From Prosthecobacter dejongeii (lineage in GTDB: Bacteria > Verrucomicrobiota > Verrucomicrobiia > Verrucomicrobiales > Verrucomicrobiaceae): a DNA stretch of 64,000 nt. The translations under genes were made by a program, and so were the position numbers. Below, piece after piece: positions 51,538-62,057 of this stretch. The stretch's first letter is position 1. Each line of letters starts with the position of its first letter. Where the stretch lies: contig NZ_JACHIF010000003.1 of NCBI RefSeq assembly GCF_014203045.1, positions 558,001 through 622,000 on the forward strand, given 5' to 3'. The notes beneath the pieces were generated by a model. It was not told where the DNA came from, made no database searches, and saw only the letters and a list, made by a program, of their open reading frames with translations.

Positions 51538-52185
51538 TTAATTCTCTTCTTTACCGTTCAGATTCTTGGTGCTGGCATTCGTGCTACCCGTGGTGCTGCC
51601 TGCGGTACCTGGGCCCGTGCCGTTTTTGCCCACCCCGGTAGAACTGCTGGCATCACGTGTGGCCTCAATATTGGCGGGGCGCGCGGCGGCAAATTCCTCA
51701 ATGCTCAGGCTCGCATCCGCATTCACGTCCAGTTCTTTGAATCGAATCTCTTTATTCGGAGTTTCTTGGGGCTTGGCATCGTTATCTTTACCAGTGATCC
51801 CACCCGTGCTGCCGGTGGTGCTGCCTGCCGTGCCTGGGCCTGTGCCATTTTTACCCACACCGGTGGAGCTGCTGGCATCACGCGCCGGATTGGCCTCAGC
51901 CTCTGAGAAGTAGGCGAACTCCAGGATGCTGATCAGCCGATCTTTGTTCGTATCGAGTTTTTCGAATTGCTCCACAACACCTTTGGGGAGTTTAGCCGCA
52001 TCATCCACACGGGATGGATCTGTCGTGCCTGTAGCAGCGGCGTCTTTGGCGTCGGCTTGCTTTTCTTCGGTCGCTGTTGGAGTGGCGGCCTTGGCAGGTT
52101 GACCCGCAGGAGTCTGGGCTATCATCAAAGAAGGGGCTAAAAACAGGCCAGCAGCAGCTAGGGGGAGATAAGATGATTTTTTCAT
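51538..52185 (-). CDS. secreted EF-hand protein with two identical linker repeats
   Basis: A 215-residue exported protein. It has a signal peptide (about 1-23) and an Ala/Thr-rich region, then EF-hand loop 1 at 78-89 (DTNKDRLISILE) and loop 2 at 153-164 (DVNADASLSIEE). A 26-residue Gly/Ser/Thr cassette beginning RDASSSTGVGKNG occurs at 102-127 and again, identical, at 177-202. The calcium loops look functional, though the second lacks one acidic ligand. A calcium-responsive adhesive or matrix role is possible. It stands alone between terminators. Confidence 0.85.
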   Translation of the reverse strand: MKKSSYLPLAAAGLFLAPSLMIAQTPAGQPAKAATPTATEEKQADAKDAAATGTTDPSRVDDAAKLPKGVVEQFEKLDTNKDRLISILEFAYFSEAEANPARDASSSTGVGKNGTGPGTAGSTTGSTGGITGKDNDAKPQETPNKEIRFKELDVNADASLSIEEFAAARPANIEATRDASSSTGVGKNGTGPGTAGSTTGSTNASTKNLNGKEEN

Positions 52186-52369
52186 GGGTTTTTTAAATGG
52201 AAGGTTTTCATTCGGAATACCCGCAGCGGTGAGTCAGATGCATGCCAGCAACCTGAGCCCCTCGCGGGTCCAATTTAAATTCGTCCCCGATGGATGAAGT
52301 GGCCCCCTTGCCATTAAGAAACTTCGTTCCGTTAGCCATCCTGTGGCTCAAATGCGCAGTCTGAATTTT

Positions 52370-54934
52370 TTACATACCTTTGGTTAGAAGGTAATGCTTC
52401 GGCTTCCCATGGCGCTGTTTGTTTGTCAGCGGTGGCAGGTCCAGATGAAAGAGATGGCGCAGGGTTTTGTCGTGCTGCTTCAGGGCTCGGCGTGCCTCTT
52501 CTTGCAAGGCCAGCCAGCGCCGCCAGGGATGAGCAGGGGCGTGAGTGATGTGGCGGAGCAGGCTCAACCATTCCACGTAGGCGCGGGAGATATCGCCCTC
52601 GGCCACGTCCTGGCGCAGTTCGCGGGTGCCGGGGCGTTCTGGATGCAGGAGGGTATCTAGCAGTTCGGCAGCGCCCTCGCCATAGTCCAACGGCAGGCCA
52701 TTTTCCAGGTAGCCGGGATGATTGATGAAGCCGTAGGTATTCCGGCAGGCAGCGCCGAGCCGTTCAGATCCGCAGGTCACGGGCAGGTCAAATTTGGTGC
52801 CGCTGCGCAGGTTGGCCATGTGCGGGATGATTTCATCCACGGGGTAACCTTCATCCTCCAAAGCGGCTGCGATGGCCAAACCTTCCCCCCCTTGAAAGAA
52901 GGAGAAAATTTCCCCTCTCCGGGTCGGCGTGCCGGCTTCATCAATGAGCCCGAGCGAGCGCCAAGCATGAATGGGGGAGCCGGGCCGCGGCTGACGATCT
53001 GTGGCGGTGGTGGCCGTTTCATCCACGTGAACACCGGTGTCATTCTTCACCACGATGGTGCGTTCCCGTGGCTGAAACAGCGGGCGGTCATGGGAATCGT
53101 GATACACGGGCACCTCCACTTCGCCGAGATCGAAGATGGCAAAGACGAGGCCTTCTTTGGCAATCGTTCCTGTGAGGCGGGGGAGTGCCTCGGCAAAGAG
53201 ATCGCCATTTTGACCTTCCAACAAAGCGGCTGCGAGGGCTGGGGAATGCAGGATTTCGATCTCCTCTAGCGGTACCGATTCCGCCCGGCGTGGCAGTTTC
53301 AGCAGCTTGCGCAGGCTTTTCGTGGGGCGCAAATGACCGGGAGTTTCCTCCAAAGGCTGCCCCAGGGGGATCTCCACACCGTAGTGATCTTTTCGGATCT
53401 TTCCCACGCGGCCAATGCCGTGAGCAAAGCGCGCCACGAAGCCGGGGATGCTCAACGCAGGGCCGATTTTGTCCACGCTCGCGAGCCAGACTATGCCTAA
53501 CGGCAAGCGTTGCAATGGAGTGCTGGCGCGGCGCTCCCACTCTCCTTTGGAATTGAGGATCTGCTTTTCTGTAGCTTCCAGGCCAAATAGCGCCTTTTCC
53601 GTCTTGGGCGCATGCATGGTCTCTGGTGCATTTTCCTCGAGGCCTAACAAAGGCGGTGCTTTGGCATAAAGGCGGCCTGCAAAGTGTTCCGCTGACTGAA
53701 ATGTGTTGGCCCCAGTCTGGGAGGCGTGCTTCATGACGCGGAGAAAAATGGGCCAGGCGAGGAGCTCGCCACGGTGCAGCCGAGCAGGCCGGGCATCCAT
53801 CAGCGTGGGGCTCTGGCGGGTGGTGACGACGAAGCCTTTTTCATCCAGGCCCCGGCGGCCCGCGCGGCCATACATTTGCAGCAGCTCATCCGGCGTCAGT
53901 TTGTGCTCAGCCTTGCCATCGTGAAAGGTGGTGGCGGCCACATGCACACTGCGCACGGAGAAATTGATGCCGGCGGAAAGGCCCATCGTCGCCACAATAA
54001 CGCGGAGCTGTCCGGCCTTGGCCAGGGGTTCGATGACCCCCGCCCGGGCAGCATAAGACAGGCCGCTGTGGTGGAAGGCGATGCGTTTTTCCAGCAGGGC
54101 CGTGAGGTCCTTACCACACACCGCGCGTTGCTCATGGGTGAGGTCCAGAGATTCACCATGCGGGAGATCTGCCGCCAGCCTGCGGGCGATGGATTCCGCC
54201 TCTTTCCGCCGAGGTGAAAAAATGAGCAGGGGTGCGAGATCTGCCAGCATGACAGCGGCGGCAAATTTAGGCCAAAAATGCTCGAAGTGCCGCGCCATCC
54301 GCTGAGGTAGGGCTTCCCAAGGGGCCTCCTCCAGTGGTACGGGACGTTCTTTGGTCTGCACCACCTCGGCGGAGCGGCCTAGGCGTCGCAGCCAGGCCAC
54401 GATGTCGTCGGGATTGGCGACGGAGCCGCTCAGAAGTAGAAGGCGTGTGTCCGCCGGTGCCAGCGCGATGGCGGCTTCATAATGACTGCCGCGGGCTGCA
54501 TCGGCGATCATTTGATATTCATCAATGACCAGCATGGCGGGGCCCTCGCCACGCACAAGGCGTTCGAGCTGTGTTTCTAATGTGGCCACGACGACGGGTG
54601 CGCCAACATTTTCAGATACATCCCCCGTGGCGATGCCCACATCCCATTTGGCTTCTTTCCATTCCGCATACTTGTCATTGGCCAGGGCCCGGGTGGGCAC
54701 GGTGTAAACGGCCTGCCCCTGGAGGGAACGCGACTGATGCAGCAGTTCGAAAATGTAGGTTTTGCCCGCTCCCGTAGGTGCGCTGACCACCACATCCGTG
54801 CCATCGCGCAGCAGGTTGACGGCCTGATGCTGCCAGACATCGGGTAGCTTGAGGGTATTCAGAGAAGGAAGCATTGGGATAACGCGTCTGTTCTGGTTAC
54901 GAACGGGAAGGTGCGGGCGCAAGCCTTCAGTCAT
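52370..54934 (-). CDS. Ski2-like superfamily 2 helicase
   Basis: An 854-residue helicase from ATG 54934. ATG 54874 is an alternative that begins just before the helicase core. Walker A APTGAGKT (52-59), VPTRALANDKY, VVATLET, the DExH-type box VIDEYQMI and LLSGSVAN form RecA domain 1. FHHSGLSYAAR, VIVATMGLSAGINF and QMYGRAGRRGLDEKG (motif VI) form domain 2. The sequence around motifs V and VI resembles Ski2/Mtr4/Hel308 proteins. The C-terminal 450 residues match no domain I know. RNA processing or DNA repair are both possible. It stands alone. Confidence 0.82.
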   Translation of the reverse strand: MTEGLRPHLPVRNQNRRVIPMLPSLNTLKLPDVWQHQAVNLLRDGTDVVVSAPTGAGKTYIFELLHQSRSLQGQAVYTVPTRALANDKYAEWKEAKWDVGIATGDVSENVGAPVVVATLETQLERLVRGEGPAMLVIDEYQMIADAARGSHYEAAIALAPADTRLLLLSGSVANPDDIVAWLRRLGRSAEVVQTKERPVPLEEAPWEALPQRMARHFEHFWPKFAAAVMLADLAPLLIFSPRRKEAESIARRLAADLPHGESLDLTHEQRAVCGKDLTALLEKRIAFHHSGLSYAARAGVIEPLAKAGQLRVIVATMGLSAGINFSVRSVHVAATTFHDGKAEHKLTPDELLQMYGRAGRRGLDEKGFVVTTRQSPTLMDARPARLHRGELLAWPIFLRVMKHASQTGANTFQSAEHFAGRLYAKAPPLLGLEENAPETMHAPKTEKALFGLEATEKQILNSKGEWERRASTPLQRLPLGIVWLASVDKIGPALSIPGFVARFAHGIGRVGKIRKDHYGVEIPLGQPLEETPGHLRPTKSLRKLLKLPRRAESVPLEEIEILHSPALAAALLEGQNGDLFAEALPRLTGTIAKEGLVFAIFDLGEVEVPVYHDSHDRPLFQPRERTIVVKNDTGVHVDETATTATDRQPRPGSPIHAWRSLGLIDEAGTPTRRGEIFSFFQGGEGLAIAAALEDEGYPVDEIIPHMANLRSGTKFDLPVTCGSERLGAACRNTYGFINHPGYLENGLPLDYGEGAAELLDTLLHPERPGTRELRQDVAEGDISRAYVEWLSLLRHITHAPAHPWRRWLALQEEARRALKQHDKTLRHLFHLDLPPLTNKQRHGKPKHYLLTKGM

Positions 54935-55017
54935 GGGGCAGGCGTGATTAGATGTTGTCTTTTCCAGCAACCTCACTGCAAGATATGGGCCCCAACCCCT
55001 GTTCCTTGCCTCCGCTC

Positions 55018-56238
55018 ATGAAGTCCAGCCTCGTTACCCTTTTCGCTCTCACGGCCTTGTCCGCCCAGGCCGCGCCCACATTTAAAAAAATCACCCTCAC
55101 GGAGGAATTCGTGGCGGAGGGGGCGCACTTTGCGGATTTCGATCACGATGGTGACAACGACATCTGTGCTGGACCTTACATCTGGAAGGGGCCAGATTTC
55201 AAAGAGCGTGTCGAGTTCACCAAGCCTGCCGACAAGGCTTACGATCCAGGCAAAGGTTACAGCGACTATTTCCTGACCTACACCCACGACTTCAATAGCG
55301 ATGGCTGGAGTGACATCCTGGTCTTTTCCTGGCCGGGCAAGGAGACCTGGGTGTTTGAAAACCCGCAGAACAAAGGTGGTCACTGGACGCGCCACACCAT
55401 TTTTGATGTCACGGATAACGAGTCCCCGACGCTGGGTGACATGAATGGCGATGGCAAACCGGAGCTGGTCTGCCACACGAGTGCCGGTGTGCAGCCCTCC
55501 AAAGGTGGTCGCCTGGGCTTTGCGGAGATTGACTGGGCTGCCCCCTTTGGCAAAGCCCGCTTCCGCCCCATCACGCCGGTGACTGAGGAGAACGATAAGA
55601 AATACTTCCGCTACACTCATGGTTATGGCTTTGGCGATGTGAATGGCGATGGCCGTGCGGATCTGCTGACGAAAGAAGGCTGGTTCGAGCAGCCTGCGGA
55701 CATGAAGGAAGATAAGGACTGGGTCTTCCACGCGGCGGCTTTTGCCCCTGAAGGCGCACGCGGCGGTTCCTTCATCCTGGTCAATGATGTGAATGCTGAT
55801 GGTCGCAATGACGTCATCAGCAGCCACGATGCACATGGCTTTGGCCTGAGCTGGTATGAGCAGAACAAAGATGGCAGCTTCACCGCTCACAAGCTCATGG
55901 GCAGCACCGTGGAGGACAGCCCAGTGGGCGTGAAATTCAGCCAGCTTCACGCCATGCAACTCGCTGACATGGATGGCGACGGTGTGCTGGATCTGGTGAC
56001 GGGCAAACGCCGCTGGGCCCACGGCCCGCTCAAGGACGATGAGCCGAATGCTGCCCCGGTGCTCTACTGGTTCAAGATCAAGCCTGATGGCAAAGGCGGC
56101 GCAACCTTCACGGCGAACCTCATTGACGACAATAGCGGCGTGGGCACGGAAGTGACCCCCGGCGATGTCAACAAAGACGGCAAGCTGGATGTCGTGGTCG
56201 GCAATAAAAAAGGCGTCTTCGTCTTTCTTCAGGAATAA
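55018..56238 (+). CDS. secreted FG-GAP/VCBS repeat protein
   Basis: A 406-residue exported protein with signal peptide MKSSLVTLFALTALSAQA. It has at least six Asp-rich calcium loops of the FG-GAP/VCBS type: DFDHDGDNDI, DFNSDGWSDIL, DMNGDGKPEL, DVNGDGRADLL, DVNADGRNDV, DMDGDGVLDLV and DVNKDGKLDVV. These form an integrin-like beta-propeller, a fold common in secreted verrucomicrobial and planctomycete proteins. The binding partner is unknown. A terminator follows. The frame start at 54952 is rejected in favour of ATG 55018, which begins the signal peptide. Confidence 0.92.
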   Translation: MKSSLVTLFALTALSAQAAPTFKKITLTEEFVAEGAHFADFDHDGDNDICAGPYIWKGPDFKERVEFTKPADKAYDPGKGYSDYFLTYTHDFNSDGWSDILVFSWPGKETWVFENPQNKGGHWTRHTIFDVTDNESPTLGDMNGDGKPELVCHTSAGVQPSKGGRLGFAEIDWAAPFGKARFRPITPVTEENDKKYFRYTHGYGFGDVNGDGRADLLTKEGWFEQPADMKEDKDWVFHAAAFAPEGARGGSFILVNDVNADGRNDVISSHDAHGFGLSWYEQNKDGSFTAHKLMGSTVEDSPVGVKFSQLHAMQLADMDGDGVLDLVTGKRRWAHGPLKDDEPNAAPVLYWFKIKPDGKGGATFTANLIDDNSGVGTEVTPGDVNKDGKLDVVVGNKKGVFVFLQE

Positions 56239-56254
56239 CCAAATCTGTGTTTTC

Positions 56255-56298
56255 AGGCCTCCCACGTGCAAAAAGTGATTGCCGTGCGGAGGCCTTTT
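56255..56298 (+). terminator. terminator after the FG-GAP protein gene
   Basis: Inverted repeat AGGCCTCC (56255-56262) and GGAGGCCT (56288-56295), extended by pairing within the 25-base loop and followed by a short T-run. It separates the FG-GAP gene from the MFS gene 30 bp further on. Confidence 0.8.
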
Positions 56299-56327
56299 CT
56301 CTGTAATTGCCCGCGTTTCTCCCGACC

Positions 56328-57842
56328 ATGAGCTCCAAATCTGCCACTCCCTCGACTACGCCCGACATGAAGTTGTTCTGGGCCTGTTTCATCGCCCTCG
56401 TTGCCACTTCCTTTGTTTTTGGAGTGCGCGCAAACACCATGTTGCAGCTCCAAAATGAGTTCAATCTGTCTGAGCAGCAGAAAGGCAACATCGGCGGCGC
56501 GGGCATGTGGCCTTTTGCCATCAGCATCATCTTTTTCAGCCTGGTGATTGACCGCATCGGGTACAAGCTGGTCGCCCTCTTTGCCATCGCCTGCCACACC
56601 ATTTCCTTGATCCTCACGGTGCAGGCCACGGGTTACTCTTCCTTTTACTGGGCCACCCTGCTCATCGCCATTGCCAACGGTTCGGTGGAAGCTTTTGTGA
56701 ATCCGGTGGTCGCCACCATGTTCCCTCGGGATAAGGCCAAATGGCTGAACATCCTGCACGCAGGCTGGCCAGCGGGTCTCGCTCTGGGAGCCCTGGCCAC
56801 GGCACTGTGTGAGGCGCAGACTTGGCAGTTTAAATACTCACTGTGCTTTATCCCGCTGGTTATTTATGCGGTGCTCACGCTGCCTCGCATGTTCCCTGTC
56901 AATGAGCGTGTGGCGGCGGGTGTCAGCTACCGCGACATGCTAAAGGAAGTGGGCGGTGTCGGTTTCTTCATCCTGGGTTCCTTGCTCTATTTTGCCATCA
57001 TGCAGATGGCTGGGAAACAGGTCTCGCTGGTCTCATCGGCGACGATGGGTGCCGTCATCGGAGCGGCGGCTTTCATTTACACCCGTTCCCCTGGCAACTG
57101 GCTCTTCTTGGTGGTGCTCATCACCATCGGGCCCCTGGCCACCACAGAACTGGGCACCGATGGCTGGATGCCCGACCTCCTAAAACTCAGTGGGCCTGAT
57201 TTCCCCAATTTTGAGACCTGGATCTTTGTCTATGTCTCTGCCGTCATGACCGTGCTGCGGTTTTACGCGGGCCCCATCGTCCACCGTTTCTCGCCCATCG
57301 GGCTGCTGGTTATCGGCGCTTCCATCGCCATCGTGGGCCTGCTCCTGCTGTCGAATTCCGTCGGCTGGGCGATCCTGGGAGCCTCGACGATCTACGCCCT
57401 GGGCAAGACCTTTCTCTGGAGCACCACTCTGGGCATGACCTCCGAGCAATTCCCCAAAGGCGGCGCGCTGACTCTCAATGGCGTTTCCGCCGTGGGTGTC
57501 TTGTTTCTCGGGGTTCTGGGCAGCCCCTACATCGGTTACAAGCAGGACATGGACATGGAGAAAAGGCTCAGCTCCACGGAACATGCTGCTCTCTACGCTC
57601 AGGTGAAGGGTGAATCCAAAGATGGCATGTTTGGTCTCACGCCGACCCTTGATCAGGAAAAGATCAAGGCACTGCCTGCTCCTGAGCAGAAGCAGCTGGA
57701 AGCCGTCCAAGCCGCCAACAAGCGCGGGGCCTTCACCACCATCGCCATTTTGCCCACCTTCATGCTGGTCTGTTATTTGGGCCTGTTCTTCTACTTCCGG
57801 AGCCGTGGCGGGTATAAACCTGTCGAAATTGGCGGGCATTGA
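56328..57842 (+). CDS. MFS transporter, paralogue 1
   Basis: A 504-residue permease with about twelve transmembrane helices. ATG 56328 (MSSKSATPSTTPDMKLFWACF) is preferred to 56307. Family landmarks shared with the next gene are VVATMFPRDKAKWLNILHAGWPAG, TTELGTDGW and IYALGKTFLW. A hydrophilic loop (about 410-465) precedes the last helix. Substrate is unknown. The protein belongs to the MFS group seen in Verrucomicrobiota and Planctomycetota, often near sugar-use genes, but nothing adjacent indicates a sugar. It has its own region upstream after a terminator. Confidence 0.88.
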   Translation: MSSKSATPSTTPDMKLFWACFIALVATSFVFGVRANTMLQLQNEFNLSEQQKGNIGGAGMWPFAISIIFFSLVIDRIGYKLVALFAIACHTISLILTVQATGYSSFYWATLLIAIANGSVEAFVNPVVATMFPRDKAKWLNILHAGWPAGLALGALATALCEAQTWQFKYSLCFIPLVIYAVLTLPRMFPVNERVAAGVSYRDMLKEVGGVGFFILGSLLYFAIMQMAGKQVSLVSSATMGAVIGAAAFIYTRSPGNWLFLVVLITIGPLATTELGTDGWMPDLLKLSGPDFPNFETWIFVYVSAVMTVLRFYAGPIVHRFSPIGLLVIGASIAIVGLLLLSNSVGWAILGASTIYALGKTFLWSTTLGMTSEQFPKGGALTLNGVSAVGVLFLGVLGSPYIGYKQDMDMEKRLSSTEHAALYAQVKGESKDGMFGLTPTLDQEKIKALPAPEQKQLEAVQAANKRGAFTTIAILPTFMLVCYLGLFFYFRSRGGYKPVEIGGH

Positions 57843-57987
57843 TACGTTTCTGCCCACTTTTTTCCTTGTGAGCACCATTTGCCCCACCTAAAACAAGCCC
57901 GCTTTGCCAGGACGGGGTCATTCCCGACGTTAAGGCACTCCCGATTCACCCATCGCAAATCCGCAATCAACCCAATACAACAAACAC

Positions 57988-59565
<1,578 letters not shown>

Positions 59566-59591
59566 GCTTCCGCGACTCTTTTAATTCTGAG

Positions 59592-59623
59592 ACGGCGTCC
59601 TTTTGCAGGGACGCCGTTTTTTT
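59592..59623 (+). terminator. intrinsic terminator after MFS paralogue 2
   Basis: Inverted repeat ACGGCGTCC (59592-59600) and GGACGCCGT (59609-59617), followed by a run of seven T. Confidence 0.95.
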
Positions 59624-59708
59624 GCACCCAGATGTTGCCTGCATTTCACGCTTGCTCATCGCCCAAAACCCAGAACCTTGAACCCAGAACATCCTCCCCT
59701 CCTTTTCC

Positions 59709-59939
59709 ATGCCGACCTACGTTTACGAAACCATTCCACAGTTTGAAGGCGATCTGCCCAAGCGTTTTGAAATTCGCCAGAGCATGAAGGACAGTGCTTT
59801 GACTCAGCACCCCGACAGTGGCCAGCCCGTGCGGCGTGTGCCTATTGGTGGCACGGGCGTAATGGGCGGCAGCAGCAGTGCAGGCAGCGCCTCCTCCTCA
59901 GGTGGTGGTTCCTGTGGCACTGGTTGCGGCTGCCATTGA
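59709..59939 (+). CDS. FmdB-like small protein lacking the usual zinc ribbon
   Basis: A 76-residue protein. MPTYVYETIP, FEIRQSMKDSALTQHPDSGQPVRRVPIGG follow the FmdB/putative-regulatory zinc-ribbon pattern, but the CxxC pairs expected after the first strand are missing. Instead, Cys are collected in a C-terminal Gly/Ser-rich tail ending CGTGCGCH. It may bind metal through that tail. Function is unknown. Confidence 0.78.
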   Translation: MPTYVYETIPQFEGDLPKRFEIRQSMKDSALTQHPDSGQPVRRVPIGGTGVMGGSSSAGSASSSGGGSCGTGCGCH

Positions 59940-60008
59940 CCCTCGGTGCGTGCGGTAGGGGGGCTGGCACCTCCTTTTTCCGGATCTCGCCCGCGCCTTC
60001 AAAAAATG

Positions 60009-60044
60009 AGCCTCATAGGACATACTCGTCCCATGAGGCTATTT
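60009..60044. terminator. hairpin between the FmdB-like and ohr genes
   Basis: Inverted repeat AGCCTCAT (60009-60016) and ATGAGGCT (60033-60040), with an A-run before it and ATTTT after it. It is a plausible bidirectional terminator for the two convergent genes. Confidence 0.75.
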
Positions 60045-60083
60045 TCACTTTGGTCATCCACTGACCTGCCTTGGCCATCGGCC

Positions 60084-60506
60084 TCAGGCCACCACCAGCG
60101 TCACCGGAATGTTTCCGCGCGTGGCGTGGGAGTAAGGGCAGACGATGTGGGCTTTGGCCACGAGGTCTTCCACCACACTCTTTTCCAAACCGGGGACATG
60201 GATGGTGAGCGTGACTTCCAGTCCGAATCCTTCGCCATCATCCCGGGCACCGATGCCCACCTGACCCGTAACGGTGGCATCACTCGGAATCAGGATCTTG
60301 GCTTTGCCGGCGACGAACTTCAGTGCGCCCAGGAAACAGGCGGAGTAACCAGCGGCAAAAAGCTGCTCAGGGTTGGTGCCGGGCCCGCCGCCGCCACCGA
60401 GTTCCTTCGGTGTGGAAAGGGTCACGGAGAGGACGCCATCGGCCGTGGCCGATTTGCCTTCACGGCCGCCTGTCGAGGTGGCCTGGGTGGTGTAGAGAAC
60501 TTTCAT
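60084..60506 (-). CDS. ohr: organic hydroperoxide resistance protein
   Basis: A 140-residue thiol peroxidase that reduces organic hydroperoxides. The two redox Cys are in place: Cys57 in [15 protein letters not shown] and Cys123 in [14 protein letters not shown], as in Ohr rather than OsmC. N-terminal [21 protein letters not shown] is typical. It is 32 bp downstream of an SDR gene on the same strand and may be part of the unit controlled by the divergent TetR gene. Confidence 0.95.
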   Translation of the reverse strand: MKVLYTTQATSTGGREGKSATADGVLSVTLSTPKELGGGGGPGTNPEQLFAAGYSACFLGALKFVAGKAKILIPSDATVTGQVGIGARDDGEGFGLEVTLTIHVPGLEKSVVEDLVAKAHIVCPYSHATRGNIPVTLVVA

Positions 60507-60538
60507 GAGTGGTGATGTTGATAGTTAGGTTATGAAGC

Positions 60539-61285
60539 TTAACGAAGACCGCCAGAAACCACGAGCGTCTCTCCCGTGATCCAGGAAGAATCGTTCGAGG
60601 CCAGGAAAACGGCCGCCGTGGCGATGTCCTGCGGCTGGCCGATGCGGCCCAGGGGAGTTTGGGATTCCACCTGCTGGCGGAATTCGCCTTCAGCAAAACC
60701 GGCGGTGTGCACGCCTTCTGTCTCGACCATGCCGGGATTGATGGCATTGACGCGGATCTTTTTCGCCCCGAGTTCTTTGGAAAGCACCTTGGTCAGGGCG
60801 TCCACTGCGGCCTTGGTGCCGGAGTAAACGGCCGAGCCGGGAGGCGTGTAACTGCTGACGACGGAGCTGATGTTGATGATGCTGCCACCTTCAGGGCCGA
60901 TGAGTTTCACGGCCTCTTGAGTGGTGAGCAACAGGCCCAGCACGTTCAGGTTATACTGCTTGTGAAAGTGTTCTTCGTTGATGGCTTCCAGCGGGGAGAA
61001 TTCATAGACGCCTGCGTTGTTCACCAGGATGTCCACTTTGCCATAGGCTTTCTTGGTTTCGGCAAAGAGCTGGTCAATGTCAGCCTTCTTGGAAACATCA
61101 CCCTGCACGGCGATGGCGCGGCCCCCTTTGAGGGTGATCTCATCCACCACCTTGTCTGCCCCCGCTTTGCTGGAGGCGTAGTTGACCACGACGGCGGCAC
61201 CTTCAGCGGCGAGGTGTTTGGCGATTGAAGCTCCGATGCCTTTGGAGGCTCCTGTGACGACGGCGACTTTGTTTTCGAGTTTCAT
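60539..61285 (-). CDS. SDR family oxidoreductase (TetR-linked)
   Basis: A 248-residue short-chain dehydrogenase from ATG 61285. TGASKGIG (11-18) is the cofactor loop, NNAG the structural motif, and YSGTK carries the catalytic Tyr and Lys. VSGGLR is the C-terminal end. Such enzymes regulated by a divergent TetR repressor commonly act on quinones or aldehydes, but the substrate cannot be read. It is followed by ohr, which supports an oxidative or electrophile stress role. Confidence 0.9.
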   Translation of the reverse strand: MKLENKVAVVTGASKGIGASIAKHLAAEGAAVVVNYASSKAGADKVVDEITLKGGRAIAVQGDVSKKADIDQLFAETKKAYGKVDILVNNAGVYEFSPLEAINEEHFHKQYNLNVLGLLLTTQEAVKLIGPEGGSIINISSVVSSYTPPGSAVYSGTKAAVDALTKVLSKELGAKKIRVNAINPGMVETEGVHTAGFAEGEFRQQVESQTPLGRIGQPQDIATAAVFLASNDSSWITGETLVVSGGLR

Positions 61286-61321
61286 GAGGATGTCAGTTTG
61301 AGGTGTTGCAGATTCGTTTTG

Positions 61322-61387
61322 TATCGAACGGTATGGAAGTGATAACGCTGGACAGAGAGTAGTCAATGAATATTTTACCGATCAGTA
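61322..61387. promoter_or_regulatory. candidate TetR operator region
   Basis: In the 101-bp gap between the divergent SDR and tetR genes are two related imperfect palindromes, TATCGAACGGTA (61322-61333) and TACCGATCAGTA (61376-61387). The second overlaps the tetR start codon. Similar GATCGGT-type half-sites are known for TetR repressors that control neighbouring SDR genes. This is a sequence-only proposal. Confidence 0.45.
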
Positions 61388-61995
61388 TGAAAAAAGAATT
61401 AACACCCCCCGCAGTCGGTCGCCCGCGTGCCTTTGACCCGGATGTGGCGCTTGAAAAAGCCATGCAGGTTTTTTGGAAGCATGGTTATGAGGGCACCTCC
61501 TTGAGTGACCTTACGGAGGCCATGGGCATCAACCGCCCCAGCCTCTACGCGACCTATGGCAACAAAGAGCAGCTTTTCATCAAGGTGCTGGACCGTTATG
61601 GTTCTGGCCCGGTGGCCTACGTGCTGGAGTCGCTGAATGAGCCCACTGCCCGAGGAGTGATCGAAAAAATGCTGCATGGCTCCGTGGGTCTGTTGAGCGA
61701 TCCTCAGCATCCTCGAGGCTGCATGGCCCTGCAGGGCGTGCTTTGTGGCGGAAAGGAGTCTGCCTTTGTGCTGGAGCATGCGCGGTCCCGGCGTGTGGCT
61801 GCCCAGGAAAAAATACGCGAACGCTTTGAGCGCGCGAGGAAAGAAGGCGACCTGCCGCTTTCGGTGAATGCAGGGGATCTGGCGCGCCATCTGGCCATGC
61901 TGCTGAATGGGCTTTCCATCCAGGCCTCCAATGGAGCCGGTGCGAAGGAACTGAAACGTGCGGTGGATTTCGCCCTGAAGACCCTCCCCGTGTGA
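61387..61995 (+). CDS. TetR/AcrR family transcriptional regulator
   Basis: A 202-residue repressor-type regulator. The N-terminal DNA-binding domain spans about 12-62: VALEKAMQVFWKHGYEGTSLSDLTEAMGINRPSLYATYGNKEQLF. The C-terminal ligand-binding domain has two Cys in the segment GCMALQGVLCGGKES, which could sense thiol-reactive compounds. It is divergent from SDR-ohr and most likely represses that unit and itself. Confidence 0.93.
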   Translation: MKKELTPPAVGRPRAFDPDVALEKAMQVFWKHGYEGTSLSDLTEAMGINRPSLYATYGNKEQLFIKVLDRYGSGPVAYVLESLNEPTARGVIEKMLHGSVGLLSDPQHPRGCMALQGVLCGGKESAFVLEHARSRRVAAQEKIRERFERARKEGDLPLSVNAGDLARHLAMLLNGLSIQASNGAGAKELKRAVDFALKTLPV

Positions 61996-62057
61996 GATAC
62001 TGCCTATCATCCTGTCGTTTGATTTAACTCGGCATCTCCCCACACTGTAAAATCACC

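Noticed and set aside
54973..56271. A 432-codon minus-strand open frame opposite the FG-GAP gene
   Set aside because: Caused by the repeated GAT/GGC codons of the calcium loops on the other strand. No start context or homology.
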